This document shows positions 44,499 to 54,493 of a DNA stretch of 64,000 nucleotides, piece by piece; within the stretch, counting starts at the first letter, position 1, and every line of letters begins with the position of its first letter. The translations under genes and the position numbers were made by a program. The notes beneath the pieces were generated by a model. It was not told where the DNA came from. It saw only the letters and a program-made list of their open reading frames with translations, and did no database searches. The stretch spans positions 2,050,001 through 2,114,000 of the forward strand of contig CP133187.1 of assembly GCA_030913685.1 (NCBI GenBank), in the 5' to 3' direction. The DNA is from Oscillospiraceae bacterium MB24-C1 (GTDB lineage: Bacteria; Bacillota; Clostridia; Oscillospirales; Ruminococcaceae).

Positions 44499-45521
44499 AT
44501 GGCTGAAGAAATCAGCACCCAACAGGTTTCTGAAAAGAAAAAAATTGTGCTTTCGGGCATACAGCCCTCAGGGCTTATAACCATCGGAAATTATCTTGGC
44601 GCGGTAAAAAATTGGGCCGAAATCCAGGAAAATTATAATTGCCTATTTATGGTCGCCAACCTACACGCCACCACTGTGCGACAGGACCCCGTCGCGCTGC
44701 GTAGAAATACGCTGGAGGCGTATGCCATGCTGCTGGCTTGCGGCGTCGATCCGCAGCGTAGCATCGTGTTTATCCAGAGCCACAACCCACACCATACCGA
44801 GCTGATGTGGGCGCTCAACTGCTACACCCAGTTCGGTGAGCTCTCGCGTATGACCCAGTTTAAGGATAAATCGGCGCGTTACGCCGATAACATCAATGCC
44901 GGACTGTTTACCTATCCGACGCTTATGGCGGCAGATATTCTCTTGTATCAGGCACACTATGTGCCGGTGGGTGAGGATCAGCGGCAGCACGTCGAGCTGA
45001 CCCGTGACATCGCCCAGCGCGTCAACGGTGTGATGGGCAATGTGTTTACGATGCCGGAGTGCCTGTTCCCTAAAGCGGGTGCAAAGATTATGGCACTGAC
45101 CGACCCGACCAAGAAAATGAGTAAGTCCGACCCCAATCCCAAGTCTTATGTTGCAGTGCTTGACCCCCGAGATACCATCGTCAAAAAGCTTAAAAGCGCT
45201 GTTACTGATTCGGGCAGCGGTATCCATCGCGGCGAGGGCAAAGAGGGGATTGCAAACCTCATGACCATCTACTCAGCGTTCACCAAAAAGAGCGACGAGG
45301 AGATTATGCGTGAGTTTGATGGTAAGGGCTACGGCGAATTTAAGGTGGCGGTGGGAGAAACGGTGGCCGATACGTTGGCGCCTGTTAAGGCGGAGTTTGA
45401 CCGCCTGATAGCCGACAAGGCTTATCTTGAGGGGTGCTATACCGACGGCGTACAAAAGGCGATGCATTTTTCACGGCGTACCCGAGATAAAGTCTATAAA
45501 AAGATGGGATTTTCGCTGTAA
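44499..45521 (+). CDS. trpS: Tryptophan--tRNA ligase
   Basis: A 340-residue class I synthetase. The N-terminal SGIQPSGLITIGNYLGA is the HIGH-containing region, and KKMSKSDPNP contains KMSKS. GEDQRQHVELTRDIAQRVN is also typical. The ATG at 44499 follows AGAAAGGGTG; a GTG three codons upstream is less well placed. Only 83 nt separate it from the aminotransferase, too little for a T-box. Confidence 0.96.
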   Translation: MAEEISTQQVSEKKKIVLSGIQPSGLITIGNYLGAVKNWAEIQENYNCLFMVANLHATTVRQDPVALRRNTLEAYAMLLACGVDPQRSIVFIQSHNPHHTELMWALNCYTQFGELSRMTQFKDKSARYADNINAGLFTYPTLMAADILLYQAHYVPVGEDQRQHVELTRDIAQRVNGVMGNVFTMPECLFPKAGAKIMALTDPTKKMSKSDPNPKSYVAVLDPRDTIVKKLKSAVTDSGSGIHRGEGKEGIANLMTIYSAFTKKSDEEIMREFDGKGYGEFKVAVGETVADTLAPVKAEFDRLIADKAYLEGCYTDGVQKAMHFSRRTRDKVYKKMGFSL

Positions 45522-45531
45522 TAGCTTCAAC

Positions 45532-45567
45532 AAACGCTGCGCCTCAACTAGGGGGTGCGGCGTTTTT
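45532..45567 (+). terminator. Terminator of trpS
   Basis: AACGCTGCGCC pairs with GGTGCGGCGTT (with wobbles), followed by TTTGTATTTT. Confidence 0.8.
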
Positions 45568-45687
45568 GTATTTTAGCCGTAAGACACTTTTAATGGTCTG
45601 AAGATTTATGTGAGAACGTTGCCCAATATCAGGGAGTCAAGCTTCTTCATATTATTTGCGAACAATGTAAATAATTTATGAAAGCAC

Positions 45688-45716
45688 TTGACAATAGAGA
45701 GCGATAATGATAAAGT
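45688..45716 (+). promoter_or_regulatory. Promoter of the hrcA-grpE-dnaK-dnaJ operon
   Basis: TTGACA (45688-45693) and TAAAGT (45711-45716) are 17 bp apart. The predicted start falls at the beginning of the CIRCE element. Confidence 0.85.
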
Positions 45717-45720
45717 ACAT

Positions 45721-45747
45721 TTAGCACTCAGGTGTCAAGAGTGCTAA
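45721..45747 (+). promoter_or_regulatory. CIRCE element (HrcA operator)
   Basis: TTAGCACTC-N9-GAGTGCTAA, a perfect match to the CIRCE consensus. HrcA binds it to repress the heat-shock operon when GroEL is available. Confidence 0.98.
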
Positions 45748-45795
45748 ACAAGCAGATTAAGGACGATTTTCGCCCGAATAAAAGGGGGCTTACCA

Positions 45796-46821
45796 ATGGC
45801 ATTGGATAAACGTAAGATGCTTATTCTTGAAGCGGTTGTTGAGCAGTTCATCCGCACGGGCGAACCGGTAGGCTCTAAATTTGTAGCACATGCGATGCAA
45901 AATGCCGTTTCCTCCGCCACTATCCGCAACGATATGGTTATGCTTGAGGAAGCAGGTTATTTGGAGCAGCCCCATACGTCTTCTGGCAGGGTGCCCACCC
46001 ATATGGGGTATCGACTTTACATCGATGAAATGATGAAGACCCGTCCACTGACCGCTGTCGAGCGCGCTGAGATTGACGCACTGTTCAACATCAGAAACGC
46101 TGATCCCGACCAGTTATTAGAGGATGCTGCGGTCGCTTTGGCCGAAGTGACGAGGCTGGCGACTATTTCTACTACGATGATTCCCGCGACCGTAACGGTA
46201 CGTCACATTGAGATTATCCCCGCGGGGCCGCGTACGGTGGTCATTTTGCTTATCGCTTCATCAGGTGTTATTAAAAATAAGGTCTGCCGGGTAGATTTTA
46301 ACGTCACGCAACCAATTGTTGATTTTTTTGTGAATTTTGCAGACACCCAGCTAGTTGGGCGAAGTCTTGAAGAAATTACTGCATCCTATATCAGCGGTGT
46401 CAGCGTCTCTTTAGGAGAATATGCACGGCTATTTATGCCGGTTTTTGCTGCGCTTTATGATTTGGTACGTGAGATTAACGAAGGGCAGTATTTTACGAAA
46501 GGCATTACCAATCTGTTGGAATATGCGGAGCTTACACCCGGTGCTTATGAGTTGCTGAGCTTTATCGAACGCCGAAAGGAAATGTTAGATTTAATCGGCT
46601 CAAACGATACGCCCGTTCAGATTATGATCGGTCACGAATCGGCGACGAGCCAGCTGGCCGAAAGCTCGGTGATCATCGCGCGTTATAACATCGGACAGAG
46701 CGCGGCGGGTGCCATTGGCATCATTGGGCCAACGCGAATGGACTACGCGGGATTAATACCGCATCTGGAATATTTTGCAGAGACACTAGGCAAGCTTTTA
46801 AGCGAGACTTATAACGCCTGA
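45796..46821 (+). CDS. hrcA: Heat-inducible transcription repressor
   Basis: A 341-residue HrcA protein. The N-terminal winged helix (LEAVVEQFIRTGEPVGSK, then SSATIRNDMVMLEEAGYLEQPHTSSGRVPT) binds CIRCE. The C-terminal GAF-like part has IIGPTRMDYAGLIPHLEY. It is the first gene of the operon and represses it through the perfect CIRCE upstream. AGGGGGC lies ahead of the ATG. Confidence 0.96.
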   Translation: MALDKRKMLILEAVVEQFIRTGEPVGSKFVAHAMQNAVSSATIRNDMVMLEEAGYLEQPHTSSGRVPTHMGYRLYIDEMMKTRPLTAVERAEIDALFNIRNADPDQLLEDAAVALAEVTRLATISTTMIPATVTVRHIEIIPAGPRTVVILLIASSGVIKNKVCRVDFNVTQPIVDFFVNFADTQLVGRSLEEITASYISGVSVSLGEYARLFMPVFAALYDLVREINEGQYFTKGITNLLEYAELTPGAYELLSFIERRKEMLDLIGSNDTPVQIMIGHESATSQLAESSVIIARYNIGQSAAGAIGIIGPTRMDYAGLIPHLEYFAETLGKLLSETYNA

Positions 46822-46870
46822 TACTGTTTATAACATAACAGTATTACAACAAAAATCGGAGGTAAACCAC

Positions 46871-47467
46871 ATGGCAGACAAGGAGAAGGTCACGCCGCAG
46901 CAGGCAGAGAATATCGAGCACAACGCCGGGCCGGCCGAAAAAGAAAAGGTTGAAAAAGAAGTAACCGCAGAGGCAAAGGCTCAAGAAAAAACCAACGAGA
47001 CAAAGGCTAAAGATAAGGCGCCCGAAAGAACCGAGCTTGAAAAGCTGCAGGACGATTATGCGGCGTTAAATGATAAATATCTTCGGTTAATGGCGGAATA
47101 TGACAACTTTAGAAAGCGCAGTCAGCGCGAGCGCGACGCCATTTATCCTGAGGCAACAGCCGCCGCCGCCACCGTGTTTCTCACGGTTGCGGATAATTTT
47201 GAACGGGCGCTGGCCGCTGAATGTGCCGATGCTGAATATAAAAAGGGTACCGAGCTGACCTACCAGTCGCTGATGGATGCCTTTTCTAAACTGAAGATCG
47301 AAAAATTTGGTGAGTCTGGAGACGCCTTTGACCCCAACCGTTACAACGCGGTGATGCATGTCGAGGATGACAGTGTCGGAAGCGAGACGGTGGTCGAGGT
47401 TTTCCAAAAGGGCTATCAAATGGGCGATCGTATCATCCGCCATGCGATGGTAACGGTTGCAAACTAA
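46871..47467 (+). CDS. grpE: GrpE nucleotide exchange factor
   Basis: A 198-residue cochaperone that drives ADP release from DnaK. A charged, lysine/glutamate-rich N-terminus of about 55 residues leads into the long coiled coil (LEKLQDDYAALNDKYLRLMAEYDNFRKRSQRE). The C-terminal beta head (VVEVFQKGYQMGDRIIRHAMVTVAN) is the family signature. CGGAGG precedes the ATG. Second gene of the CIRCE-controlled operon. Confidence 0.96.
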   Translation: MADKEKVTPQQAENIEHNAGPAEKEKVEKEVTAEAKAQEKTNETKAKDKAPERTELEKLQDDYAALNDKYLRLMAEYDNFRKRSQRERDAIYPEATAAAATVFLTVADNFERALAAECADAEYKKGTELTYQSLMDAFSKLKIEKFGESGDAFDPNRYNAVMHVEDDSVGSETVVEVFQKGYQMGDRIIRHAMVTVAN

Positions 47468-47550
47468 AATGGTTTGAGCACGGCGGTAAGCCGTTTCAGA
47501 TAATTAATTTTGTATAGAATCGTCTGTGATATATTGAGGAGGAAATGACT

Positions 47551-49377
47551 ATGGGTAAGATTATTGGTATAGACCTTGGAACTACAAACTCTTGTGTATC
47601 CGTCATGGAAGGCGGCGAACCGGTCGTTATCACAAACGCCGAAGGCGGCAGAACTACGCCGTCGGTCGTCGCGTTTTCTAAAACGGGCGAGCGTATGGTC
47701 GGCCAGGTGGCAAAGCGCCAGGCAATCACCAATCCTGACAAAACGATTAGCTCTATTAAGCGCAAGATGGGCTCGGATCACACCGTAACCATCGACGGAA
47801 AGAAATATACCCCCCAGGAAATTTCGGCAATGATCCTGCAGAAACTCAAGACCGACGCCGAGGCCTATCTGGGGCAGACAGTCACCGAGGCGGTCATCAC
47901 CGTTCCGGCATACTTCACTGACGCACAGCGCCAGGCGACCAAGGACGCGGGCCGCATCGCCGGTCTGGATGTCAAGCGTATCATCAACGAGCCGACCGCC
48001 GCGGCACTGGCCTACGGCGTTGATAAGGAAAACGACCAGAAGGTCATGGTTTATGACCTTGGCGGCGGTACCTTCGACGTTTCGATCATCGAGATGGGTG
48101 ACGGCGTACAGGAGGTTCTGGCGACCGCAGGTAACAACAGCTTGGGTGGCGACGACTTTGACGATCGCCTGATCAAGTATATGGCTGAGACCTTCAAGAA
48201 GGAAAACGGCATTGATCTCACTCAGGATAAAATGGCGATGCAGCGTCTGAAGGAAGCGGCCGAAAAAGCGAAGATCGAGCTTTCGGGTGTGACGACTGCA
48301 CAGGTTAACCTGCCATTCATCACCGCCGATGCCACCGGCCCGAAGCATTTGGATATGAGCATTACCCGGGCGAAGTTCAACGAGCTGACTGCCGACCTTG
48401 TTGCGGCTACGATGGGCCCGGTTAAGCAGGCGCTTTCCGACTCGGGGCTCACCACCGGTCAGATTGACAAGGTGCTCATGGTTGGCGGGTCGTCGAGAAT
48501 CCCCGCTGTTCTTGACGCTGTAAAGAGCTTTGTCGGGAAAGAGCCGTTCAAGGGCATCAACCCTGACGAGTGTGTTGCAGTAGGTGCTGCCATCCAGGGT
48601 GGCGTGCTTGGCGGCGATGTTAAAGGTCTGCTGCTGCTCGACGTGACGCCGCTGTCTCTGGGCATTGAGACGATGGGTGGTGTGTTTACCAAGATCATCG
48701 ATCGCAACACCACTATCCCAACTAAGAAGAGCCAGATATTCTCTACCGCCGCCGACAACCAGACCTCGGTCGAAGTGCATGTGTTGCAGGGTGAGCGCGA
48801 GATGGCTTCCGGCAACAAGACACTGGGTCTCTTTAAGCTCGATGGCATTCTGCCCGCCCGCCGCGGCATGCCCCAGATTGAGGTAACCTTCGATATCGAC
48901 GCTAACGGCATTGTGCACGTTACGGCGAAGGATAAAGGCACCGGCAAGGAGCAGAACATCACGATTTCCTCCTCCACCAATATGTCTAAGGAGGATATTG
49001 AGAAGGCTGTTAAGGATGCCGAGCAGTTCGCTGAAGAGGATAAGAAGCGCCGTGATGAGGCTGACATTCGTAACAACGCCGACCAGCTGGTTTATCAGAC
49101 TGAACAGGCGCTCTCCGAGCTGGGAGATAAGGTTGATGCTGCCGACAAGGCTGAAATTGAGCAGAAGCTCAACGCGTTGAAAGAGGCGCTCAAGGGCACC
49201 GACAACGAGCTGATCAAAACCGGCACCGAGTCGCTCTCCAAGAAGTTTGCTGAAATGTCTGAGAAGATCTACAAGGCTGCACAGGCTGAGCAGCCCGCGC
49301 AGGATCCCACGGGTGGCGCGCAGGGCGACAGCCAGAACGCTGACTTTGTTGACGCCGATTTTAAGGACGCCGAATAA
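47551..49377 (+). CDS. dnaK: Molecular chaperone DnaK (Hsp70)
   Basis: A 608-residue Hsp70. The ATPase half opens with [19 protein letters not shown], and [15 protein letters not shown] and GGSSRIPAV are phosphate/adenosine motifs. The substrate-binding half has [15 protein letters not shown] and a helical lid, ending in the [18 protein letters not shown]-like acidic tail. As in other Firmicutes it lacks the 24-residue insertion of Gram-negative DnaK. The ATG at 47551 is spaced properly from TGAGGAGG; an ATG two codons earlier abuts it. Confidence 0.97.
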   Translation: MGKIIGIDLGTTNSCVSVMEGGEPVVITNAEGGRTTPSVVAFSKTGERMVGQVAKRQAITNPDKTISSIKRKMGSDHTVTIDGKKYTPQEISAMILQKLKTDAEAYLGQTVTEAVITVPAYFTDAQRQATKDAGRIAGLDVKRIINEPTAAALAYGVDKENDQKVMVYDLGGGTFDVSIIEMGDGVQEVLATAGNNSLGGDDFDDRLIKYMAETFKKENGIDLTQDKMAMQRLKEAAEKAKIELSGVTTAQVNLPFITADATGPKHLDMSITRAKFNELTADLVAATMGPVKQALSDSGLTTGQIDKVLMVGGSSRIPAVLDAVKSFVGKEPFKGINPDECVAVGAAIQGGVLGGDVKGLLLLDVTPLSLGIETMGGVFTKIIDRNTTIPTKKSQIFSTAADNQTSVEVHVLQGEREMASGNKTLGLFKLDGILPARRGMPQIEVTFDIDANGIVHVTAKDKGTGKEQNITISSSTNMSKEDIEKAVKDAEQFAEEDKKRRDEADIRNNADQLVYQTEQALSELGDKVDAADKAEIEQKLNALKEALKGTDNELIKTGTESLSKKFAEMSEKIYKAAQAEQPAQDPTGGAQGDSQNADFVDADFKDAE

Positions 49378-49397
49378 GCAAAAAATGCATATAGGAA

Positions 49398-49431
49398 AAG
49401 GCCTTTGACGCCGAGCTGCGCCAAGGGCCTT
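49398..49431 (+). terminator. Hairpin between dnaK and dnaJ
   Basis: AAGGCCTTTG (49398-49407) pairs with CAAGGGCCTT (49422-49431). There is no strong T-run, so it is more likely a processing or partial attenuation signal than a full stop. Confidence 0.5.
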
Positions 49432-49468
49432 GACCCCTGTTTGCACATCAGAAGGGAGATGATGCGAT

Positions 49469-50620
49469 TTGGCGGAGAAGAAGGATTTTTATGAGGTGCT
49501 AGGCGTGTCCAAAGGGGCCTCAGATGATGAAATCAAAAAAGCCTACCGCAAGCTGGCCAAGCAATACCACCCCGATATGAACCCCGGGGATAAAAAGGCC
49601 GAAGCAAAATTTAAAGAGGTCGGCGAGGCTTACGAAATACTCTCAGAGCCGCAGAAGCGCGCGCGTTATGACCAGTTTGGCCATGCGGGGGTGGACCCCA
49701 GCTACGGCGCAGGGGCTGGGGGCTTTGGCGGTGGCTTTGAGGACATAGATTTGGGAGACCTGTTCGGTAGCTTTTTTGGCGGCTTTGGCGGCTCTACCCG
49801 CACCCGCAACCCTAATGGGCCAATTCGTGGGCGGGATATTGGGCTGACGCTGTCACTATCGTTTGAAGAAGCGGCGCTGGGTTGCCAAAAAGATATTTCG
49901 ATACCCCACCTTGAAACCTGTGAAACCTGCGCGGGGTCAGGCGCAAAGAAAGGTACCACCCCTGATGTTTGCTCCACTTGTGGTGGTTCGGGCAGCATAC
50001 GGGCCACTGAGCGCACGATGTTGGGCACCATGCAGGTGCAAAAGACCTGCCCCCATTGTGGCGGTAAGGGTAAGGTTATCAAAGACCCTTGCCCCGATTG
50101 CAGCGGTCAGGGTCGCGTGAGAAAACAGCGAAAGCTGACAGTTACCGTACCGGCGGGCATTAACCATGGTCAGACCTTTACGCTGCGGGGCCAAGGTGAT
50201 GCGGGCTTAAACGGTGGCCCGGCGGGCGATGCCAACATCACCGTCTCAGTGCGGCCAGACCTCGTGTTTGAGCGCGACGGCTACGACATTTGGTGCGATA
50301 TCCCAATAACGTTTATGCAGGCGGCGCTGGGCGATGAAATTACTGTCCCGACGCTGGAGGGCAAGGTGAAGTACAATATACCCGAGGGTACACAACCCCA
50401 GACGGTGTTCCGCCTCAAAGGGCGGGGCGTCCCCTTTATCAACGGCCGCGGCAAAGGCGATCAGTTTGTACGCGTAGCGGTTGAGGTGCCAAAATCGCTT
50501 AACAATAAGCAAAAACAGGCACTGCGCGACTTTGAGGGCGCGCTATCAGATCGCAATTATGAAAAGCGAAAGAGTTTTTTTGATCGCATCAAAGACTCGA
50601 TGCGTGGCGATAATCAGTAA
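49469..50620 (+). CDS. dnaJ: Chaperone DnaJ (Hsp40)
   Basis: A 383-residue DnaJ. J domain (about 4-70) with the HPD motif in [10 protein letters not shown], a glycine/phenylalanine-rich linker, four CxxCxGxG zinc repeats (for example [24 protein letters not shown] and CPDCSGQG) and the C-terminal substrate-binding domains. It stimulates DnaK ATPase. The start is TTG at 49469 with GAAGGGAG eleven bases upstream. Last gene of the heat-shock operon. Confidence 0.97.
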   Translation: MAEKKDFYEVLGVSKGASDDEIKKAYRKLAKQYHPDMNPGDKKAEAKFKEVGEAYEILSEPQKRARYDQFGHAGVDPSYGAGAGGFGGGFEDIDLGDLFGSFFGGFGGSTRTRNPNGPIRGRDIGLTLSLSFEEAALGCQKDISIPHLETCETCAGSGAKKGTTPDVCSTCGGSGSIRATERTMLGTMQVQKTCPHCGGKGKVIKDPCPDCSGQGRVRKQRKLTVTVPAGINHGQTFTLRGQGDAGLNGGPAGDANITVSVRPDLVFERDGYDIWCDIPITFMQAALGDEITVPTLEGKVKYNIPEGTQPQTVFRLKGRGVPFINGRGKGDQFVRVAVEVPKSLNNKQKQALRDFEGALSDRNYEKRKSFFDRIKDSMRGDNQ

Positions 50621-50637
50621 CTACGTTAATAAAAAAG

Positions 50638-50671
50638 CACCGAAGGACTTATGGTCTTTTGGTGTTTTTTT
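50638..50671 (+). terminator. Terminator of the heat-shock operon
   Basis: CACCGAAGGAC pairs with GGTCTTTTGGTG (G-T wobbles) and is followed by TTTTTTT. Confidence 0.88.
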
Positions 50672-50788
50672 AACGATTGATTTACTTTTTATCCATTTCT
50701 TACTCAACAATAGCCCTGTTCAAATTGTGTAAATTGTCGTATAATAGGAAAGCTAAGTGCAAATGGATTTGAAACGGAGAGGTTATTA

Positions 50789-51502
50789 ATGATAAAAAAA
50801 GGTATTGCGCTGATTCTGGCAATGGTTTTATTGGCGTCCTGCCAATCTGCGCCATCCAGCTCTTCGGCGGCTCCCTCATCTTCGCAGAGCAGTTCCTCGT
50901 CAGAAACTGCCGACCACATTGAAAATGGTCGCTTTGTGTTTAAGCAGCTGGATGATCCGGTGTTCACCATGGACTACGAGCCGCGCAGTGGGTCGGTAAC
51001 CATGCAGCACTTTGGCTTGAATTTCCCTAATGGTACCGATACCGACTGGCTGGGCGACAGTGGATTTGATACGCTTTTTAACATCCATGAAGCCGAAACC
51101 GACCAGGTATATGGCTCGGTTGTCATTACGACGGCGCCGGCCGATTTGGCGGCCTATTATAACACAAGTGATCCCCAAGAGCAGCTCAACCAGATGAAGC
51201 CGACCTTTTTTACAACCGATGTCTATTACGAGGGCCTTAAGAAAAATATTGTTGAGGACTTTGGGTACGACTTGATTGTGGACGAAAAGGGTATTGCGTT
51301 TGATGGCGGCTGGAATGCGTTTTATTTTGAATTTATCGATAAAGAAAGCGGCAATCATGCGCTGCGCTTTTACATGTGCAATGACCAGATGAATGAAAAG
51401 TTCTACGCCATGACTATCAAGGTGGATGTGCCGGTTAACGACACCGAAAACCTGAAGATTTATCGCGATATTATCTTTACTCTTCATCCCATGGAAGGCT
51501 AA
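50789..51502 (+). CDS. Hypothetical lipoprotein
   Basis: A 237-residue lipoprotein. The signal peptide ends at lipobox LLASC (Cys18), followed by a serine/proline/alanine-rich linker (about 19-45). The C-terminal 190 residues form a soluble domain with no motif I recognise. A surface or membrane-outer-face location is expected. AACGGAGAGG precedes the ATG. It faces a minus-strand gene across a shared terminator. Confidence 0.7.
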   Translation: MIKKGIALILAMVLLASCQSAPSSSSAAPSSSQSSSSSETADHIENGRFVFKQLDDPVFTMDYEPRSGSVTMQHFGLNFPNGTDTDWLGDSGFDTLFNIHEAETDQVYGSVVITTAPADLAAYYNTSDPQEQLNQMKPTFFTTDVYYEGLKKNIVEDFGYDLIVDEKGIAFDGGWNAFYFEFIDKESGNHALRFYMCNDQMNEKFYAMTIKVDVPVNDTENLKIYRDIIFTLHPMEG

Positions 51503-51503
51503 T

Positions 51504-51535
51504 AAAACGCACCGGCAACATGCCGGTGCGTTTTT
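51504..51535. terminator. Bidirectional terminator
   Basis: AAAACGCACCGGC (51504-51516) pairs with GCCGGTGCGTTTT (51522-51534). It separates the two convergent genes of unknown function. Confidence 0.9.
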
Positions 51536-51540
51536 ACGCT

Positions 51541-52287
51541 TTAGGATGGCAGGGAAGAAAACAACTCGGTATAATGCGCCATCTGTTCCTGTTTTGATCG
51601 CTCATAGGCTGCGCGCGCATCCTGTACGATAGAATCGTCTGCGCCTATTGCTGCAAGCGCTGCTGACATCTTTAGCAGAATTGCTTCCGACTGGGCGTCG
51701 CTTTCTTCTTCGAGCGCGGTCACGCGCGGCAAATATTTTTCCATCAAAGACGGTAGTGCAGCAGAGCGCTTGTCGGGTGAAAGCCCCAGATATTCCGAGA
51801 GGGCTTCGTCGGCCAGCTCGCCAAAAGCGAGGACATTGCGGTCTTTTAGTGCGAAAAGTTCTTTAATATAGGGCTCTGCCGCCTCCAACTTTTCTTCCTC
51901 TGTGGGCGGAATAAGTTCGTACGGCTTTGAGCTTTCACCATCGACCGGATAAAGCAGAGCGTGTGCCGAGGGATCCGGCAGCGAGTCTCCGGAGTATTCG
52001 GACGAGTCGGACGTCCCTGCTTCAGCGGGTGGTATGGGGTTGGTGAGCGGTTCGTCCATAACAAAGCGTGGCGAGGTACTGCTGCTCTGGGATGAAGCGG
52101 TCGACTCAGGTTTCGATTCAGGCTCAGGTTCGGTGCTGATGGGGGGCTCTGAGGACTCAGCGGGCATGCTGGTCACAGGTGTTTTGGCCATCCTTAAAGC
52201 CTGTGTCAACTGCTCATCTTGACCCAGATAGGCGGCCGAGAGGGTAACAAGCAGCAGAGTGAGAACAAGAATCATGGCACGAAGCAT
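51541..52287 (-). CDS. Hypothetical membrane-anchored protein
   Basis: A 248-residue protein with one N-terminal hydrophobic segment (about 5-22, MILVLTLLLVTLSAAYLG) that could anchor it or be a signal peptide. A low-complexity proline/serine/glutamate-rich stretch (about 40-125) follows, then a helical C-terminal domain of about 115 residues (EEEKLEAAEPYIKELFALK onward). No family recognised. GGGAGGA precedes the ATG. Function unknown. Confidence 0.62.
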   Translation of the reverse strand: MLRAMILVLTLLLVTLSAAYLGQDEQLTQALRMAKTPVTSMPAESSEPPISTEPEPESKPESTASSQSSSTSPRFVMDEPLTNPIPPAEAGTSDSSEYSGDSLPDPSAHALLYPVDGESSKPYELIPPTEEEKLEAAEPYIKELFALKDRNVLAFGELADEALSEYLGLSPDKRSAALPSLMEKYLPRVTALEEESDAQSEAILLKMSAALAAIGADDSIVQDARAAYERSKQEQMAHYTELFSSLPS

Positions 52288-52370
52288 TAAAAATCCTCCC
52301 TAAAATCAGTGGGATATAGACTCATACCTTCTCATTCTACCCGTGCTTTAAAAATGTTATTCAGACAACA

Positions 52371-52407
52371 AAAAGAAACGGGGGCTGGTCATTTGACCAG
52401 CCCCCGT
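52371..52407 (-). terminator. Terminator of proS
   Basis: ACGGGGGCTGGTCA (52378-52391) pairs perfectly with TGACCAGCCCCCGT (52394-52407). On the minus strand TTCTTTTTG follows. Confidence 0.9.
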
Positions 52408-52427
52408 AGGTAATGGAAACAATTTAA

Positions 52428-53867
52428 TTAATAAGCCCTGCCCCAAACAACCATAGCGGTAGCTTTTTTGCCGCAGATTGGGCAACCGTCTCCGAGTTGC
52501 TCCTGTTCAAAGGGCATGCAGCGGGAGGAAAGCCCAGCCTTTTCCTTCATGGCCATCTCGCACTCAAGAGTGCCGCACCACATGGTTTTCAAAAATCCGC
52601 TCTTTTCAGCTGAGAACGCCATAATTTCTTCCATCGTAGTGGCTGTAAAGGTTTTGTTTTCGCGGTTTTCAAGCGCCATCTGATAGATGCCGTCGTGAAC
52701 CTTTTGTAACAGCGAAGGGATCTGTGCGTTGAGTTCGCTGAGCGAAATAAAATGCTTCTCACGATTGTGGCGGGTGACAACGACGCACTGTCCCTGTTCG
52801 ATATCCTTGGGGCCAAGCTCAATGCGCAACGGCACGCCCTTCATCTCATACTCGGCGAATTTCCAGCCGGGGGAATTGTCCGAAGTATCAAGCTTGACTC
52901 GGCAGACGCCAGAAAGCTGTTGTTTTAAATTTTCAACGGCTTCAAGCACACCGGGTTTGTGCTGGGCAACCGGTACAATGACGGCCTGCCACGGTGCGAT
53001 AGCAGGCGGCAGCACTAAACCGTTGTCGTCGCCATGCGTCATGATGATGGCGCCGATAATGCGGGTGGACATACCCCAAGAAGTCTCATGCGGGTGCTGA
53101 AGCTTATTATCACGCCCCTGAAAGGTGATGCCAAACGCCTTGGCAAAGCCATCGCCAAAATAGTGCGATGTACCGGACTGCAGCGCTTTGCCATCGTGCA
53201 TCATCGCCTCTATCGTGTAGGTGCGCTCGGCGCCCGCAAACTTTTCCTTTTCAGTTTTTCGGCCTTTGATGACTGGAATCGCTAGGAACTCCTCGCAAAG
53301 CCGTGCATAGCAGTCGAGCTGCTGCTCAGTCTCCTGCATAGCTTCCTCGGCAGTTTCGTGGATGGTGTGACCTTCCTGCCACCAGAATTCGGCGGTGCGC
53401 AAAAACGGGCGGGTGGTCTTTTCCCACCGGCAGACGGAACACCATTGGTTATAGAGCATTGGCAGATCACGGTAGGAGTTGCAGACCTTTGCAAAATGCT
53501 CGCAGAATAGCGTCTCAGAGGTGGGGCGTATACAAAGGCGCTCGGTGAGCTCTTCTGCTCCGCCGTGTGTTACCCACGCAACCTCAGGCGCAAAGCCTTC
53601 GACGTGATCTTTTTCGCGCTGCAACAGTCCTTCGGGGATGAACATGGGCATCATAACATTTTCGTGCCCGGTTTCCTTGAACATGCCGTCGAGCAGGTTT
53701 TTAATGTTTTCCCAGATGGCCGTGCCATAAGGGCGCACGATCATGCAGCCACGCACACTGGAATAATCGGCGAGATCGGCTTTTCTTACAATATCGGTAT
53801 ACCACTTGGCAAAGTCAACATCCATCGGGGTGATGTCTTCCACCAATTTCTTTTTATTATCCGCCAC
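52428..53867 (-). CDS. proS: Proline--tRNA ligase, short (archaeal/eukaryal-like) type
   Basis: A 479-residue class II synthetase of the short ProS group, which lacks the bacterial editing insertion. [23 protein letters not shown], the motif 2 region [22 protein letters not shown], and the C-terminal zinc-binding-like region ending [17 protein letters not shown] are family marks. AGGAGG lies before the ATG. The intergenic region before it (about 130 nt) has no T-box. Confidence 0.95.
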   Translation of the reverse strand: MADNKKKLVEDITPMDVDFAKWYTDIVRKADLADYSSVRGCMIVRPYGTAIWENIKNLLDGMFKETGHENVMMPMFIPEGLLQREKDHVEGFAPEVAWVTHGGAEELTERLCIRPTSETLFCEHFAKVCNSYRDLPMLYNQWCSVCRWEKTTRPFLRTAEFWWQEGHTIHETAEEAMQETEQQLDCYARLCEEFLAIPVIKGRKTEKEKFAGAERTYTIEAMMHDGKALQSGTSHYFGDGFAKAFGITFQGRDNKLQHPHETSWGMSTRIIGAIIMTHGDDNGLVLPPAIAPWQAVIVPVAQHKPGVLEAVENLKQQLSGVCRVKLDTSDNSPGWKFAEYEMKGVPLRIELGPKDIEQGQCVVVTRHNREKHFISLSELNAQIPSLLQKVHDGIYQMALENRENKTFTATTMEEIMAFSAEKSGFLKTMWCGTLECEMAMKEKAGLSSRCMPFEQEQLGDGCPICGKKATAMVVWGRAY

Positions 53868-53949
53868 TTCAGATATTCCTCCTTAAAAGCGCCATATACC
53901 CAATTATTATACGTTTTGATACGGCAAAATGCAAGCCGCCCATTACAGA

Positions 53950-53978
53950 AAACCCGTCTTCCTATGAAAGACGGGTTT
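53950..53978 (-). terminator. Terminator of acpP
   Basis: AAACCCGTCTT (53950-53960) pairs with AAGACGGGTTT (53968-53978). On the minus strand it is followed by TCTG after four T residues. It lies between minus-strand acpP and proS. Confidence 0.7.
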
Positions 53979-53998
53979 AAAAGGGTACCGCGGTTTGA

Positions 53999-54229
53999 TT
54001 ACGCCAGGGTCTCTTCAATGAAATGCACGATATCGCCAACCGTTTTGATGTTCTCGATTGCTTCGTCAGGAATTTCGGTATCGAACTCGTCTTCAAGGCT
54101 CATGACGAGATCGACAATATCCAGCGAATCTGCGCCGAGGTCATCAACGATTGAGGATTCTGAGGTGATAAGATCCTCATCGATATCCAACTGCTCAGCA
54201 AGGATATCCCTTACCTTATCAAAAATCAT
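53999..54229 (-). CDS. acpP: Acyl carrier protein
   Basis: A 76-residue carrier protein for fatty-acid synthesis. The phosphopantetheine site is Ser in [15 protein letters not shown] (near residue 37), with IVEETLA-like C-terminus ([10 protein letters not shown]). The length is typical. It stands alone, not in a fab cluster. AAGGAGG precedes the ATG. Confidence 0.96.
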   Translation of the reverse strand: MIFDKVRDILAEQLDIDEDLITSESSIVDDLGADSLDIVDLVMSLEDEFDTEIPDEAIENIKTVGDIVHFIEETLA

Positions 54230-54417
54230 TTTGGTTCCTCCTTAGGATGATAGACGCTTGTTAGATGTGTTTAGGCGTCCTTAGCTTTGTACGTGAACAT
54301 AATAGCGGTTTTCTATTGGCTTGACAAGTGGGAAAATGAAATTTAGCATAAAAAATTTTATCCAGATAGGGGAGGATAATTGGCAAATCGCATAAAAACC
54401 ATGGATTACACGTAAAA

Positions 54418-54456
54418 AAACATATGTTTGCATTTTTAAGACGCCTGTGATATAAT
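54418..54456 (+). promoter_or_regulatory. lexA promoter with overlapping SOS-like box
   Basis: TTGCAT (54428-54433) and TATAAT (54451-54456) are 17 bp apart. The palindrome AAACATATGTTT (54418-54429) overlaps the -35, close to the Gram-positive LexA box CGAACRNRYGTTYG. Autoregulation by LexA is likely. Confidence 0.7.
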
Positions 54457-54493
54457 TTAGAAACTTAAAACTTTGGAATGCGGAGGGAAAAGG

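Noticed and set aside
47464-49446. A 660-codon open frame antisense to dnaK
   Set aside because: It mirrors the codon pattern of dnaK, has no ribosome site and no family similarity. Long antisense frames in dnaK are a known artefact.
54321-54349. TTGACA-17-TAGCAT on the plus strand before lexA
   Set aside because: A second promoter for lexA is possible, but the -10 is poor and a much better promoter with a LexA box lies closer to the gene.
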